A DNA stretch of 64,000 bases from RGIG2945 sp045540355 (GTDB lineage Bacteria; Bacillota; Clostridia; Oscillospirales; Acutalibacteraceae). A program made the translations under genes and the position numbers. A model generated the notes under the pieces. It saw only the letters and a program-made list of their open reading frames with translations, was not told where the DNA came from and did not search any database. Location of the stretch: contig JAZQHB010000056.1 of NCBI GenBank assembly GCA_045540355.1, positions 14,094-78,093 of the forward strand. Direction: 5' to 3'. Numbering within the stretch: position 1 is the stretch's first letter; every line of letters begins with the position of its first letter. This document shows, piece after piece, positions 9,481 through 18,668 of this stretch.

Positions 9481-11523
9481 TTACACCACGCTGTACTTTG
9501 TTCTTTCACCGTTATCGGTCATAATAAGTGAAGCTGCATAATATGAATCGTTTTTCTCGGAGTATACCTTCGGAATCCTGCACCTGCCGCTTTTGAGAAG
9601 TTCAGAAGCAATTTCTTTATCAAGCAGGATATGTTTGGAATCAAGATAACGGTTATCTCTCCAAAGACCGAAACGGCACTTTGCGTTTTCACAGAAAAAA
9701 CCGAGCTGACTTTCGGTGACATTACCACCGCAACGGGGACAAGTGCCGATTACTTCTCTGCCTGACGGAAAAAGTTTGTCTGCATCGGGTGAGATGACAT
9801 AATTTTTACAAATATCAGTTACCATATCCGCAATACCGGAAAGGAACAAATCTGCATCCAAATCACCGTTTTCAATAAGCTTCAGCCTATGCTCCCATTC
9901 TGCCGTAAGCAAAGGTGACTGTATGTGTTCGGGTACAACAGAAATGAGCGATTTGCCTATTTTGGCAGGAACAAGTACCGCACCTTTTTTGCACTGTTTT
10001 CGCTCAATATATCCAACGGAAACGAGCTTTTCAATCATATTTGCTCTTGTTGCAGGTGTGCCTAAACCTTTTCGTTCTGCATCTTTCGGAGCTTCTGCTG
10101 CACCTGCATTTTCCATAGCAGAGAGCAGCGTATCCTCTGTGTAGTGAGGTTTCGGTTTGGTTTTGCCTTCTTTTACCTCTGTTTCAATTACTTCGTAAAC
10201 ATCACCGATTTCAATACCGTTTTCAATGATGATTTCATCTTCATCATCGGATTTCATAAAATCCTTCCAACCGTATTCGGTTATGTCTTTGTACTTGACT
10301 TTGAAATCTGTATTTCCGCAACGGATAACCGCCGTTTCGGAATAGTAAACATAGGGTTCTGCAACGGCGCAGATTAAACGCAGAGAAATCATTTTGAGAA
10401 TATCTCTCTCGCCCTTGTTCAGTTCAAAGAGGTCTGCTTTGCCCGCAGTAAGAGTGGGAATTATTGCGTGATGGTCTGACACCTTCTTGTTGTTGCAAAC
10501 TTTGTAAGTTGTAAATTCGTGACTTTTAATGTTGCTTGATGTGAGCCTTGACGACACTTTTAAAAGTGCATCAATCGTTCCTTCCATATCTTCCGTAAGA
10601 TAACGGGAATCGGTACGGGGATATGTGCAAAGCTTTTTTTCATAAAGTGACTGAGCATAGTCAAGTGTCTGCTGTGCCGTATAACCCAATATGCGGTTGG
10701 CATCACGCTGGAGCGTTGTGAGGTCATAGAGTAACGGTGCTTTTTCTTCCTTTTCTTCACCGTTTACTGAAATAACGGTTGCAAACTGATTTGAACATTC
10801 CGCAACAATCTTTTCTGCTTCTGCCTTGTCGGAAAGTCTTTCAGATGTTGCTTTGAGTTTTCCGCAGGTAATCTGTGCGTTGTAATATGTTTCGGGGACA
10901 AATTCCGTTCTCTCTGATTCTCTTGAAATGATAAGAGCAAGAGTGGGTGTAACAACTCTGCCAATGCAGAGCTTTCGGTGGTAAAGCACCGAAAAAAGCC
11001 TTGTAAGATTTATGCCGACAAGCCAATCGGCTTTTGCTCTTGCATCCGCCGAGTAATACAGATTATCGTACATCTCCGAGGGTTTAAGGTTTTCAAAGCC
11101 TTTCCTTATGGCTTCATCTTCCATTGACGAAATCCAAAGCCTTTTTACGGGTTTATTGCACTCTGCAAAGTTATATGCGTTTCGGAATATCAGTTCTCCT
11201 TCACGGCCCGCATCGCAGGCATTGATGATTTCCGACACATCTTTTCTGTGCATTGTTTTTTTGAGAAGCTGAAAATGCTGATATGTTTTCTTTCGCAAAC
11301 TGTTCTGCCACTTGTCGGGGATGATGGGCAAATGCTCATATCTCCAATAGGCATAGTCGGGGTTATATGCCGATGCGTTTGCGACACCTGCCAAGTGACC
11401 TATACACCAAGCAACGATATATCCGTTGCCCTCATAAAAGCCGCTTTTCTGTTTTCTCGCACCAAGCACATTTGCAATAGCTATACCAACCGAAGGCTTT
11501 TCAGCTATAACTAACTTGAACAT
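9481..11523 (-). CDS. topB: ICE-type DNA topoisomerase III
   Basis: This is a 680-residue type IA topoisomerase. The N-terminal TOPRIM domain has EKPSVG and DAGREGE (residues about 104-110). The catalytic tyrosine is Y301 in YPRTDSRYL. A zinc-finger-like CPRCGG...C segment lies near residues 595-615. It cuts and passes single DNA strands, and in conjugative elements it is thought to help transfer or replication. It is the usual length for element-borne TopB and looks intact. It is the first gene left of the oppositely oriented toxin-antitoxin module. Confidence 0.93.
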   Translation of the reverse strand: MFKLVIAEKPSVGIAIANVLGARKQKSGFYEGNGYIVAWCIGHLAGVANASAYNPDYAYWRYEHLPIIPDKWQNSLRKKTYQHFQLLKKTMHRKDVSEIINACDAGREGELIFRNAYNFAECNKPVKRLWISSMEDEAIRKGFENLKPSEMYDNLYYSADARAKADWLVGINLTRLFSVLYHRKLCIGRVVTPTLALIISRESERTEFVPETYYNAQITCGKLKATSERLSDKAEAEKIVAECSNQFATVISVNGEEKEEKAPLLYDLTTLQRDANRILGYTAQQTLDYAQSLYEKKLCTYPRTDSRYLTEDMEGTIDALLKVSSRLTSSNIKSHEFTTYKVCNNKKVSDHHAIIPTLTAGKADLFELNKGERDILKMISLRLICAVAEPYVYYSETAVIRCGNTDFKVKYKDITEYGWKDFMKSDDEDEIIIENGIEIGDVYEVIETEVKEGKTKPKPHYTEDTLLSAMENAGAAEAPKDAERKGLGTPATRANMIEKLVSVGYIERKQCKKGAVLVPAKIGKSLISVVPEHIQSPLLTAEWEHRLKLIENGDLDADLFLSGIADMVTDICKNYVISPDADKLFPSGREVIGTCPRCGGNVTESQLGFFCENAKCRFGLWRDNRYLDSKHILLDKEIASELLKSGRCRIPKVYSEKNDSYYAASLIMTDNGERTKYSVV

Positions 11524-11619
11524 TGGTTTTTCTCCTTGTGTTTTTCTTTAAACTTGTCTTTTCAGATTTTATATTTCCAAATATATTTTTTGAAAATATG
11601 TGTATATCCCATTGAAAAG

Positions 11620-11637
11620 TTATCATAATTATGATAA
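11620..11637 (+). promoter_or_regulatory. 18-bp palindromic operator in the toxin-antitoxin promoter
   Basis: TTATCATAATTATGATAA is a perfect palindrome overlapping the likely -10 region, just downstream of a TTGAAA that could serve as -35. A GGGAGG SD and the antitoxin ATG follow. Phd/YefM antitoxins autoregulate through such palindromes; binding here is inferred. Confidence 0.65.
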
Positions 11638-11660
11638 AATATCAGCGGGAGGTAGATATT

Positions 11661-11927
11661 ATGGAAATGATTAGACCTGTATCTGATTTACGAAACAATT
11701 TTGCCGATATATCAAAAACAGTACACGAAACATCACAGCCTGTTTTCTTAACAAAGAACGGTTACGGTGATATGGTTGTTATGAGTATGGAAGCATTTGA
11801 AAAGCTCCATTTTGACAGCGATGTTTACTGCAAACTGCTCGAAGCAGAAAGAGAAGCTGAATTAACGGATGTTCGTTATTCATCAAAAGATGTGAAAAAG
11901 GCTATGCGTGAAGTAATCGGAGAGTAA
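11661..11927 (+). CDS. Phd/YefM-type antitoxin
   Basis: This 88-residue protein begins MEMIRPVSDLRNNFADISK, the typical N-terminal DNA-binding fold of Phd/YefM antitoxins, followed by the conserved TKNGYGDMVVMS strand. The ATG at 11661 follows GGGAGG at nine bases, better than an in-frame upstream ATG at 11631. It neutralises the downstream RelE/ParE-type toxin, probably by wrapping it with its C-terminal tail, and represses its own promoter. It sits four bases before the toxin and on the opposite strand to the ICE operon. The likely role is ICE maintenance. Confidence 0.87.
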   Translation: MEMIRPVSDLRNNFADISKTVHETSQPVFLTKNGYGDMVVMSMEAFEKLHFDSDVYCKLLEAEREAELTDVRYSSKDVKKAMREVIGE

Positions 11928-11931
11928 TGAT

Positions 11932-12243
11932 ATGTATAAAGTTCAATTTCTTCCGTTGGCTCAAAACGATTTGGTTGAAATAGTCGGATATATTGCAAAC
12001 AAGTTGCACAACAAGCAAGCCGCAAACAGATTGGCTGATGAAATAATAAAAGCGACTGATACACTTGCGGATTTTCCGTATGCATATCCTTCATACACTC
12101 CGATTCGCCCAACAAAAAACGAATACAGAAAAATCAGCGTTCAGAATTATTTGATTTTCTATACTGTTGATGAAAAATCTAAATTTGTAACTGTTTCAAG
12201 AGTTGTTTACGCAAAAAGAGATTATGACAAGTTGATTAAATGA
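11932..12243 (+). CDS. RelE/ParE-family toxin
   Basis: This 103-residue basic protein (MYKVQFLPLAQNDLVEIVGYIAN...) has the RelE/ParE fold pattern: an N-terminal strand, two helices, then the strands ISVQNYLIFYTVD and VSRVVYAKRDY. Family members are either mRNA interferases or gyrase inhibitors, and I cannot tell which from sequence alone. It is coupled to the antitoxin and followed by a strong terminator, so the pair is a self-contained unit inserted between topB and the DUF4366 gene. Confidence 0.87.
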   Translation: MYKVQFLPLAQNDLVEIVGYIANKLHNKQAANRLADEIIKATDTLADFPYAYPSYTPIRPTKNEYRKISVQNYLIFYTVDEKSKFVTVSRVVYAKRDYDKLIK

Positions 12244-12246
12244 GTA

Positions 12247-12284
12247 AACCTGCCAGCCATTTGCGGTTGGCAGGTTCTTTTTTT
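12247..12284 (+). terminator. Terminator of the toxin-antitoxin operon
   Basis: AACCTGCCAGCC pairs with GGTTGGCAGGTT (12 bp, loop of six), followed by seven Ts. It overlaps the last codon of the convergent DUF4366 gene. Confidence 0.85.
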
Positions 12285-13086
12285 ATTCTTCTTCTGTTGC
12301 TGTTTCTTCCTCAACCTCATATTCTTCCTCATCATCGGGGTCAGTATATGTATCGGAAGAACCGCCGTTATCGTTTGTGCCTTTACCCTTGAATTTGAAA
12401 TGGTAAACGGCATATCCGCCTGCGGCTAAAGCGATGATAACAAAGATGATTATTCCGCTTTTACTCTTGTTTTCGGTTTCATCTTCATTTTCGCCTTCAC
12501 CGTCAGCTTCGGTTGTTTTTTCGGCGGGTTTCTCTGTTGTTGCTTCGGGAGCGACACAGCCTGCAAGATTGTTCTTGCAGATCGGACATTCTGTGTTTAC
12601 CTTACCGTCAGCACACTTTTCTTTACATTCACATACGATTTCTGTTGCTTCACTATCTTCGATAAGCGAGAGAAGGTCAGCTTCATCTACCATATTGAGA
12701 AAGTGAACATTCTCTTTATCGCCCTCACGGTCAATAACGATATAGAAGGTGTTGCCGTTTTTGCTAGTTACGGTCAAAAACTGCTTACTCTTGATTTCCT
12801 CATCTTCCTTGCTTGAAGTGATATATCCGCCCGACTGCAAAAGGTCATCAATGAGCGAAAGATTACCTTCGGGAGTGAGTTCAAAAGAGTTTTCACCTGT
12901 GTTCGGAATATCCACATCAACCTTTGATATGGTAAGCGTGTCTATTGAGGACGGAATTTCGGCATTACCGCTTTCATCGGATGCGTAGCAGTCCTCAGCG
13001 GCAAATGCAGAAACAGAGAGTGTTGAAATACAGAGGATTACAGCAAAAAGAATGTGAATAAGTCTTTTACTTGTTTTTCTTCTCAT
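12283..13086 (-). CDS. DUF4366 membrane-anchored protein
   Basis: This is a 267-residue protein. A signal peptide (about residues 1-29, ending SVSAFAA) is followed by an extracellular domain, a cysteine cluster CECKEKCADG...CPICKNN, a transmembrane helix (SGIIIFVIIALAAGGYAVYH, about 212-231) and an acidic tail rich in Glu and Asp. This matches the DUF4366 proteins that accompany DUF4315 and NlpC/P60 genes in clostridial ICEs. It probably sits in the envelope as part of, or next to, the mating channel; that role is inferred from context only. Confidence 0.82.
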   Translation of the reverse strand: MRRKTSKRLIHILFAVILCISTLSVSAFAAEDCYASDESGNAEIPSSIDTLTISKVDVDIPNTGENSFELTPEGNLSLIDDLLQSGGYITSSKEDEEIKSKQFLTVTSKNGNTFYIVIDREGDKENVHFLNMVDEADLLSLIEDSEATEIVCECKEKCADGKVNTECPICKNNLAGCVAPEATTEKPAEKTTEADGEGENEDETENKSKSGIIIFVIIALAAGGYAVYHFKFKGKGTNDNGGSSDTYTDPDDEEEYEVEEETATEEE

Positions 13087-13092
13087 AAGAAA

Positions 13093-13323
13093 TCAGTTTC
13101 CTCCTTTGTTTGCTTTGGCAGAAGAAATGAGTTCAACTATTTCTTCAATAGTTAAATCTGAAGAACGAATCATACCGATAATATCGGTGTTTTCATATTC
13201 CAGTATTTTTCGGTCTATTTCTTCGTTTCGTTTCTCTGCATTGGCAATCTTGCTTTGCCAGCCATTGATTTTCTCTATATTCTTCTGCTTTTCTTCTTTG
13301 AGTTTTTCAATTTTGGGATTCAT
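13093..13323 (-). CDS. DUF4315 coiled-coil protein
   Basis: This is a 76-residue highly charged protein. Residues 1-45 are predicted coiled coil (MNPKIEKLKEEKQKNIEKIN...), followed by DIIGMIRSSDLTIEEIVELI, typical of DUF4315. I chose the ATG at 13323, preceded by AGGAG, over an upstream start inside the NlpC gene. It lies between the NlpC/P60 and DUF4366 genes, the usual order in these elements. No activity is known; a scaffolding role is possible. Confidence 0.8.
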   Translation of the reverse strand: MNPKIEKLKEEKQKNIEKINGWQSKIANAEKRNEEIDRKILEYENTDIIGMIRSSDLTIEEIVELISSAKANKGGN

Positions 13324-13334
13324 AAAAAACTCCT

Positions 13335-15038
13335 TTACGGATTTGGCATTCTGCCGTAGGCATAGAAATGTTCTTGCCAATAATCCTTCGTTAATGTGTC
13401 ATACTGAATGGGATCTCCGCAATGTATCATCATATTGTTACCGACATAAATGCCGACGTGCGTAACCGTTCTGCCTGCATCGTAAGTACCTTCAAAGAAC
13501 ACCAAATCTCCGGGTTTGACATTAACAGCAGATATAGGTGTGCAAATGTCATAAAGACCTTGTGCCGTAGGTCTGCCGATGTTCCAACCGCTGTGATTGT
13601 AAACCCACGAAACATATCCCGAACAGTCAAATGAGGTGCTCGGTGAGCTGCCGCCGAAAACATAGGGATAACCTAAATATTTCTCGGCTTCGGCTATGAT
13701 AGCCGCAAACCGTTCATCGGTTAATGCTTCTGCGGGTATCTCATATTTCGGGTATTCGGTGTTTATGTATTTATCGGTGTACTCCGATTCGGGGAACAGG
13801 TCGGGACGGTTGCCGAGTGTTGCCATATATACGGAATATAATTCAAGCTCATCTTCTGTCAGCACTTGTGAGGGAAGATGCGAAAGATCATTGTTTTTCA
13901 GAGTTACATAACAAATGTAGTAATTGTACGGTACTTGAACCTTGTATGATACAAGTTTCGGGATAAGATTTCCTTCTTCATCAAAATACCATTCAACCCT
14001 ATATCGTGTTTCTTCTCTGTACCGAACCTCGGTTATGACCTTTTCCGTTAGAGTGTACTGCTTATCGAAAAGCATCTGAATTTCATCTTCCGCTTGGTCG
14101 ATAGTCCATTCTCCGCTGTGCAAAGCAGTAAGGGTAGATATGAGTACATACGGATCGTGTTTTATCTCTGCAAGGTCATAATGGTATTCATCGTAACCGT
14201 GCGTTGATTCATAGTTGTTTAATTTGTTCTGAAGCTCCGCTTCAAGAGCCGAATACATATCCTCTGCTGCGTTCATCGCTTCATCGGAACTCGGATATGT
14301 TGTCATTCCGACAGCACCTACACCCGATTGAACAAGAACAGAGCCGGAAGAAAACATTGATACGATAAGAAGAAGGGCAAGAAGGACACCGCCCACAACG
14401 AGCAGTCCCGTTTTATGATTTGACACAAACTGAACCGCTTTCTTCGTTGTTTCTTTTGCCTTCGTTGCCCTTTTTGCGGATTTTGCCACAGTTTCCGATG
14501 CACGGATAGTATCGCTCGCACCTTTTCCTGCCTTGGCTGCGGCATATTCTTTCTTAATAGCTCGCTTTTGCTGCCAACGGGAATACGGATTTGAAGATAA
14601 CTGCGGATTCTGCTCCTTTGAATGCTGATAGAGAGCATCAACATTGGCTTTGTCAGCCTTTTTCTCTGCACGGGAAGTTTCACGGTACGGTTTCAGTTTA
14701 CGGCTTCTGTTAATGCTTTTTCCCGTTCTGACCGCACCTTCAACACCTTGCTCGATTTTGTGAACGCTCTCTACACCGACATTATCATCTTCGGTTTCAG
14801 CAATCTTTTTGTGAACCTTTGCCGAAGCGACATTCACGGGAGCTTTCTTTATTTCACTCGTCAGCTTTGATGACGGCTTTGGTTTATCCACATCTTCGTG
14901 AAACATTTTCTTTGGTATTTTCTTTTCGGCTTTTTCAAGTTTTTTTACGGCTTTATCAGCCTTTTGAGCAGCTTTCTTGACCTTCGGAGCTTTCAGTTCT
15001 TCATCATCGAACCTTAATCTCGGTACACGCTTGCTCAT
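13335..15038 (-). CDS. NlpC/P60 cell-wall hydrolase of the conjugation machine (VirB1-like)
   Basis: This is a 567-residue protein. A long basic, Lys/Ala-rich cytoplasmic region (1 to about 205) is followed by one transmembrane helix (TGLLVVGGVLLALLLIVSMF, about 213-232) and an extracellular part ending in an NlpC/P60 domain. The catalytic Cys is C472 (FDCSGYVSWVYN), the His is H527 (VTHVGIY), and a further His lies in MMIHCG. It is expected to cleave peptidoglycan stem peptides to open a path for the mating channel. It matches the CD1108-type hydrolases of clostridial ICEs. Confidence 0.9.
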   Translation of the reverse strand: MSKRVPRLRFDDEELKAPKVKKAAQKADKAVKKLEKAEKKIPKKMFHEDVDKPKPSSKLTSEIKKAPVNVASAKVHKKIAETEDDNVGVESVHKIEQGVEGAVRTGKSINRSRKLKPYRETSRAEKKADKANVDALYQHSKEQNPQLSSNPYSRWQQKRAIKKEYAAAKAGKGASDTIRASETVAKSAKRATKAKETTKKAVQFVSNHKTGLLVVGGVLLALLLIVSMFSSGSVLVQSGVGAVGMTTYPSSDEAMNAAEDMYSALEAELQNKLNNYESTHGYDEYHYDLAEIKHDPYVLISTLTALHSGEWTIDQAEDEIQMLFDKQYTLTEKVITEVRYREETRYRVEWYFDEEGNLIPKLVSYKVQVPYNYYICYVTLKNNDLSHLPSQVLTEDELELYSVYMATLGNRPDLFPESEYTDKYINTEYPKYEIPAEALTDERFAAIIAEAEKYLGYPYVFGGSSPSTSFDCSGYVSWVYNHSGWNIGRPTAQGLYDICTPISAVNVKPGDLVFFEGTYDAGRTVTHVGIYVGNNMMIHCGDPIQYDTLTKDYWQEHFYAYGRMPNP

Positions 15039-15054
15039 TGAGAATTAACCTCCG

Positions 15055-15576
15055 TTATACAAGGCGGTATCTTTCATCGCCTTCATCGAGATAGATACCC
15101 TCGATGGAAACGAAAATACCGTGATTTTCGTGAAGCTCCTTAACGGTTTTAGCGAAATTATCAAGAGCTTTTTCCGTTTCTGTATCATTCACATCAACCT
15201 CGCAACTCATACTGTCTGCTGTTTCTTCCTGTTCGGTCATAAGAGCAATTTTTGCTTCAAATGCCTCCTTCATATCTTTAAGGAAAACGACATAATCGCA
15301 GGCATCGTCGGTTCTGCTGTGTCTGAAAAGACGCAGAGCATCGTGAAAATCAATGAAGTTGAGAAACTGTTTTCCGCTGGGTGTATCGTGCAGAACACGG
15401 TTCAGCCTTTTACAGCAATCCGAAACAGATTTGCGGGGGTCTGCAAATCCCATTGTCCTTGCAACATCTCTGCCGCAGAAAAGAACTTCATCTTCGATAA
15501 ACACAAGGCGGAGAACGCCGAAATCGTCACTTGTGACTACACCTCTGATAATGGGTGTTTTGATTGAATTGCACAT
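15055..15576 (-). CDS. BRO-N domain protein
   Basis: This is a 173-residue protein. Residues about 15-110 resemble the BRO N-terminal domain (LFCGRDVARTMGFADPRKSV...LHDTPSGKQFLNF), a phage-type DNA-binding fold. The C-terminal part is acidic. It lies between virB4 and the NlpC gene within the transfer operon. BRO-N proteins are often regulators or antirepressors; no specific role in transfer is established. It is close to NlpC (16 bases), so the two are co-transcribed. Confidence 0.72.
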   Translation of the reverse strand: MCNSIKTPIIRGVVTSDDFGVLRLVFIEDEVLFCGRDVARTMGFADPRKSVSDCCKRLNRVLHDTPSGKQFLNFIDFHDALRLFRHSRTDDACDYVVFLKDMKEAFEAKIALMTEQEETADSMSCEVDVNDTETEKALDNFAKTVKELHENHGIFVSIEGIYLDEGDERYRLV

Positions 15577-15604
15577 ATTTTTATACTCCTTATCTTTAAT
15601 AGCA

Positions 15605-15898
15605 TTAAACCGCTTTTTCCTGCGGTTTTGTTGTCATAATCTTGTAAAGCTCCGTATCCTTCGGGAAACGGTCTGTAAACGGCAATATCGTACTGCCGTA
15701 GAATATAAGTCCTTCACCTTCGCCCGACTGTGTTACATACGAAAGCTGATGAGGGGAAATGTTGAGCTGTCTTGCGAGAATCTGTCTGTCACCGCTTGCC
15801 TGATTGAGCATATATATGTAGTCCGAGTTTTCAAAGATATTCTCGATTTCTCTTGATGAGAGCAAGTCTTTGACATTCTGCGTTATGCCCGTGGGAAT
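15605..15898 (-). CDS. virB4: VirB4-family ATPase, C-terminal part (after the insertion)
   Basis: These 97 codons continue the VirB4 sequence from IPTGITQNVKDLLSSREIEN to LYKIMTTKPQEKAV. This is the expected C-terminal end of Gram-positive VirB4/TraE-type ATPases, with the conserved QILARQLNISPHQLSYVT. No SD-supported start exists at its head; the first ATG is at 15865, inside the conserved region. It is therefore the distal part of a split gene. Exact removal of 15899-16205 would join ...KWGG to IPTG in frame and give a protein of about 795 residues, the normal family size. Confidence 0.85.
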   Translation of the reverse strand: MPTGITQNVKDLLSSREIENIFENSDYIYMLNQASGDRQILARQLNISPHQLSYVTQSGEGEGLIFYGSTILPFTDRFPKDTELYKIMTTKPQEKAV

Positions 15899-16205
15899 CT
15901 GTTTTGTGATTAGCGAATGGCTTTTTATCCATTCCTCTGGAGCTTTCGCTCATTTTCAGCGATATGTCATTTCATATCCAGCATAGCATAGCTTTTTATC
16001 CTGTGATAAATCACAGACCGCAACGATAGCGGGGACTCTTGGAGCTGTTATATTCTTCATTGAAGTTTCAAGCTCTATGCGTTGCGTGTGACTGTACTTT
16101 TAGATACAGCCTTCCACTCGGATTAGGATTTTACACCTTTCCCGATTTCTTTCCCGCTGATAATTTCAGTTGTTATTATGCGGCTTCAACTGAAACGGCA
16201 TTTCT
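15899..16205 (-). ncRNA. 307-nt structured insertion in virB4, group I intron-like
   Basis: The insertion has no ORF, no terminal inverted repeats and no evident target duplication. Read with virB4, the upstream exon ends in U and the insertion ends in G, as at group I splice sites. The exon end GGGGCGGU can pair with GCCGUUUC six bases into the insertion, giving a P1 with U-G at the junction. Other possible helices in group I order are P3 AGCGGG/CCCGCU, P4-P5 around CGGGAAAGG...CCUAAUCCG, P6 GGCUGUA/UACAGUC, P7 GCAUAG/CUAUGC and P8 CUGUGA/UCACAG. Canonical conserved R/S core strings are not obvious, so a derived intron or an omega-RNA-like element remains possible. Confidence 0.5.
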
Positions 16206-18299
16206 ACCGCCCCACTTACGGAAACGCTTCCAAATCTCAACCGTGTATGCAGCCGTCTGTTCCTCTTTGAGAAGAAGGTGCATCTCGTCAATGTAATAAC
16301 GGGTTGACTTGTGTGCCTCACGGTTTACGGTAACTCTGTTCCATACTTGATCTTGAACAATGAGCATACCGATTTTTTTGAGCTGTTTACCGAGTTCTTT
16401 GATGTCATAACTTACAACACGGCTTCTGATGTCAACATTTGTGCGGTGATTGAAAACATTGAGTGAACCCGTAACATAGATTTCAAGAGCAGTAGCGATA
16501 TACTGTGCTTCTTTTTCTTCCTGTTTGCGGAGTTCGTTATACAAATCCTCAAGTATAGGCATATTTTCGGGAACAGGGTCAAGAAGATAATTACGGTAAA
16601 CCTGCCTTACACAACGGTCAATGATTGTTTTTTCAACGGGCTGCAATCCGTCTTTGCCTGCAACGATGAGTTCGCACAGAGAAAGAATGAAATCGGATTT
16701 AAGGGTCAGCGGATTTTCGTCATCCGAATAGTTGAGGTTCAAATCCATAGGATTTATAAAGTCATCGGATGTGGGAGAAATCTTAATAACCTGTCCGTCA
16801 AGTCTTTCAACCAATGCTCCGTACTCGGATTCGGGGTCGCATATAATGATGTCGTCATCTGTTACGAAGAAAACATTTGAAATCTCTCTCTTTGCCGAGA
16901 AAGATTTACCTGATCCCGGAGTGCCGAGAATAAGACCGTTGGGGTTTTTGAGCAGTTTACGGTCAACCATAATAAGATTGTTGGAAAGAGCGTTCAGACC
17001 GCAATAGAGAGCTTCTTTGCTTGTCTGAAACAACTCCTGCGTAGTGAAGGGAATAAAAATAGCGACGCTTGATGTGGTCAAGCCTCGCTGAATTTCGATT
17101 TGATTGTAACCGAGAGGTAAGCAGCTCATAAGTCCTTGCTCCTGCTGAAAATCAAGCCTTGTAAGCTGACAGTTGTATTTCTGTGCAATCGAGCCTGCCT
17201 GAAATACAGTATTGTCAAGATGCTGCTTTGTATTTTCAACATTCATAACAATAAAGGTGAGCAGGAACATTCGCTCATTTCGGCTCTGCAAATCCTGCAA
17301 GAGTTTTGTTGCCTCATTGTTGTATGTGGCAAGGTCAGAGGGAATAATATCCATATCGTAACCGCTTCTCACAGCCTTTTTCTGTTCCTCAATCTTCATT
17401 TTCTGAAGGTCTGTAATCTTGCGTTTTACCGTTTTAATCGCATTTACTTGGTCAACTGACTGTATGTGCATTGAAACGATAAGGTTCGTTTCCATATCAA
17501 GGAAATCCGCAAGCAGACGGTCATTGAGTTCGGGTGCGAGAATTTGCAGGAACGATACCGCACCTACCTTTTTGCCGATACCGAAGGTTGAACCCGTTTT
17601 GAATTCAAATGAACTCGGTGCTATGTAGTCCTTAACGGAAAGACCCGAAGGAACAAGATCATCCCACGAAAAACGGAACGGGATTTTTTCATCCAAATGA
17701 AACATTCCGTGCATAAGTTTAAGTCTTTCATATCCGTTAATGGGTTCTGCCACAACACCCATTTTCTTGAAGTTTGTCAGAATATCGCTTTCAATTCTTT
17801 CAAGACGGGGTTTCGCTATTTTCAGCGATTCTGCTTCGATACCGAAGGTGAGATATTTGGTTTTAATCAAACCGTTGTTGCCTTTGGCAAGCTGATCACG
17901 GAGAAAGGTCTGATACTCTATTGCAATACCGTCAAACATATCTCCACGAACCGGAATTGAGATGTTTTCGGAATAAGTTTCTTTCGCTCCCGTCATATTC
18001 ATAAAGGAAAGCTGAAACTTTACCGAGCTGTCGAAATAGTTGAGGAAATCACACCACGCATCGAAGATGGCGTTTTTGTCCTCATTGTTGTTGAGCTGAT
18101 AGTTAATATCGAGAAACTTAACCGTTTTGGAATAAAAATTGTCCGTTACTCGGCAGATACCGTCTTTAAACATTCTCTGAAACGGTATGCTGTCCTGTGC
18201 GGACATCTGTTTTTTGTCACCCTTCGCTTTTGAAACAGCAGAATTTATCTGCTTCTGCTGTTCTTTTGAAAGGTTATTGTTATTTGCCTTTTTTGACAA
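16206..18299 (-). CDS. virB4: VirB4-family conjugation ATPase, N-terminal part
   Basis: These 698 codons hold the VirB4 core, with Walker A GTPGSGKSFSAKREI near residue 460 and Walker B YYIDEMHLLL near 672. The protein powers the type IV secretion channel at the membrane. I chose the TTG at 18299, nine bases after AAGGAGG; a TTG at 18308 is too close to the SD. The gene overlaps the end of prgI. The frame leaves the family after WKRFRKWGG, where a 307-bp insertion brings a stop 9 codons later. Without splicing the product would lack its last ~97 residues. Confidence 0.9.
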
Positions 18300-18651
18300 T
18301 GCGTTCAACCTCCTTGTTCAGTTTATCTTGCTTTTCGAGCAAGGAATAATAATTGTTCGTTTTGTAGGGTCGCTGTTTCGGTCTGATAAACAAAACATTG
18401 ATTATGTTTTTAGCAACCTTTTCAAACGGCTGTCCGTTCTTTTCATACATTGCAAGAAGCATAAACGGAAGCAAAACGATTATCATTATAATTGCCGCAC
18501 CGCTTATATTGATATGAGCCTTCAAAATGAAGAAAAGCGGAACGGCAAGAACAAGTCCCGAACCGAAGCAGATAAGCTGTCGTTTCGTAAGGTTAAACAT
18601 TGCCTTTGTTTTTACGGCATTAAGGTCTTTGGGTACGGGTACATAAGCCAT
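18280..18651 (-). CDS. PrgI family protein (VirB3-like)
   Basis: This is a 123-residue protein with two transmembrane segments (ICFGSGLVLAVPLFFILKAH and IIMIIVLLPFMLLAMY, near residues 30-75) and a basic C-terminus. The N-terminal AYVPVPKDLNAVKTK is typical of PrgI. PrgI proteins occupy the VirB3 position and bind VirB4 at the inner face of the channel. The start at 18651 follows GGAAGGAG at good spacing. The gene overlaps virB4, which is the conserved order. Confidence 0.87.
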   Translation of the reverse strand: MAYVPVPKDLNAVKTKAMFNLTKRQLICFGSGLVLAVPLFFILKAHINISGAAIIMIIVLLPFMLLAMYEKNGQPFEKVAKNIINVLFIRPKQRPYKTNNYYSLLEKQDKLNKEVERIVKKGK

Positions 18652-18668
18652 ATTCGTCACTCCTTCCG

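Noticed and set aside
15899..16205. Insertion as a group II intron or simple IS element
   Set aside because: No GUGYG 5' end, no domain V-like hairpin near the 3' end, no transposase, no terminal inverted repeats and no visible target duplication.
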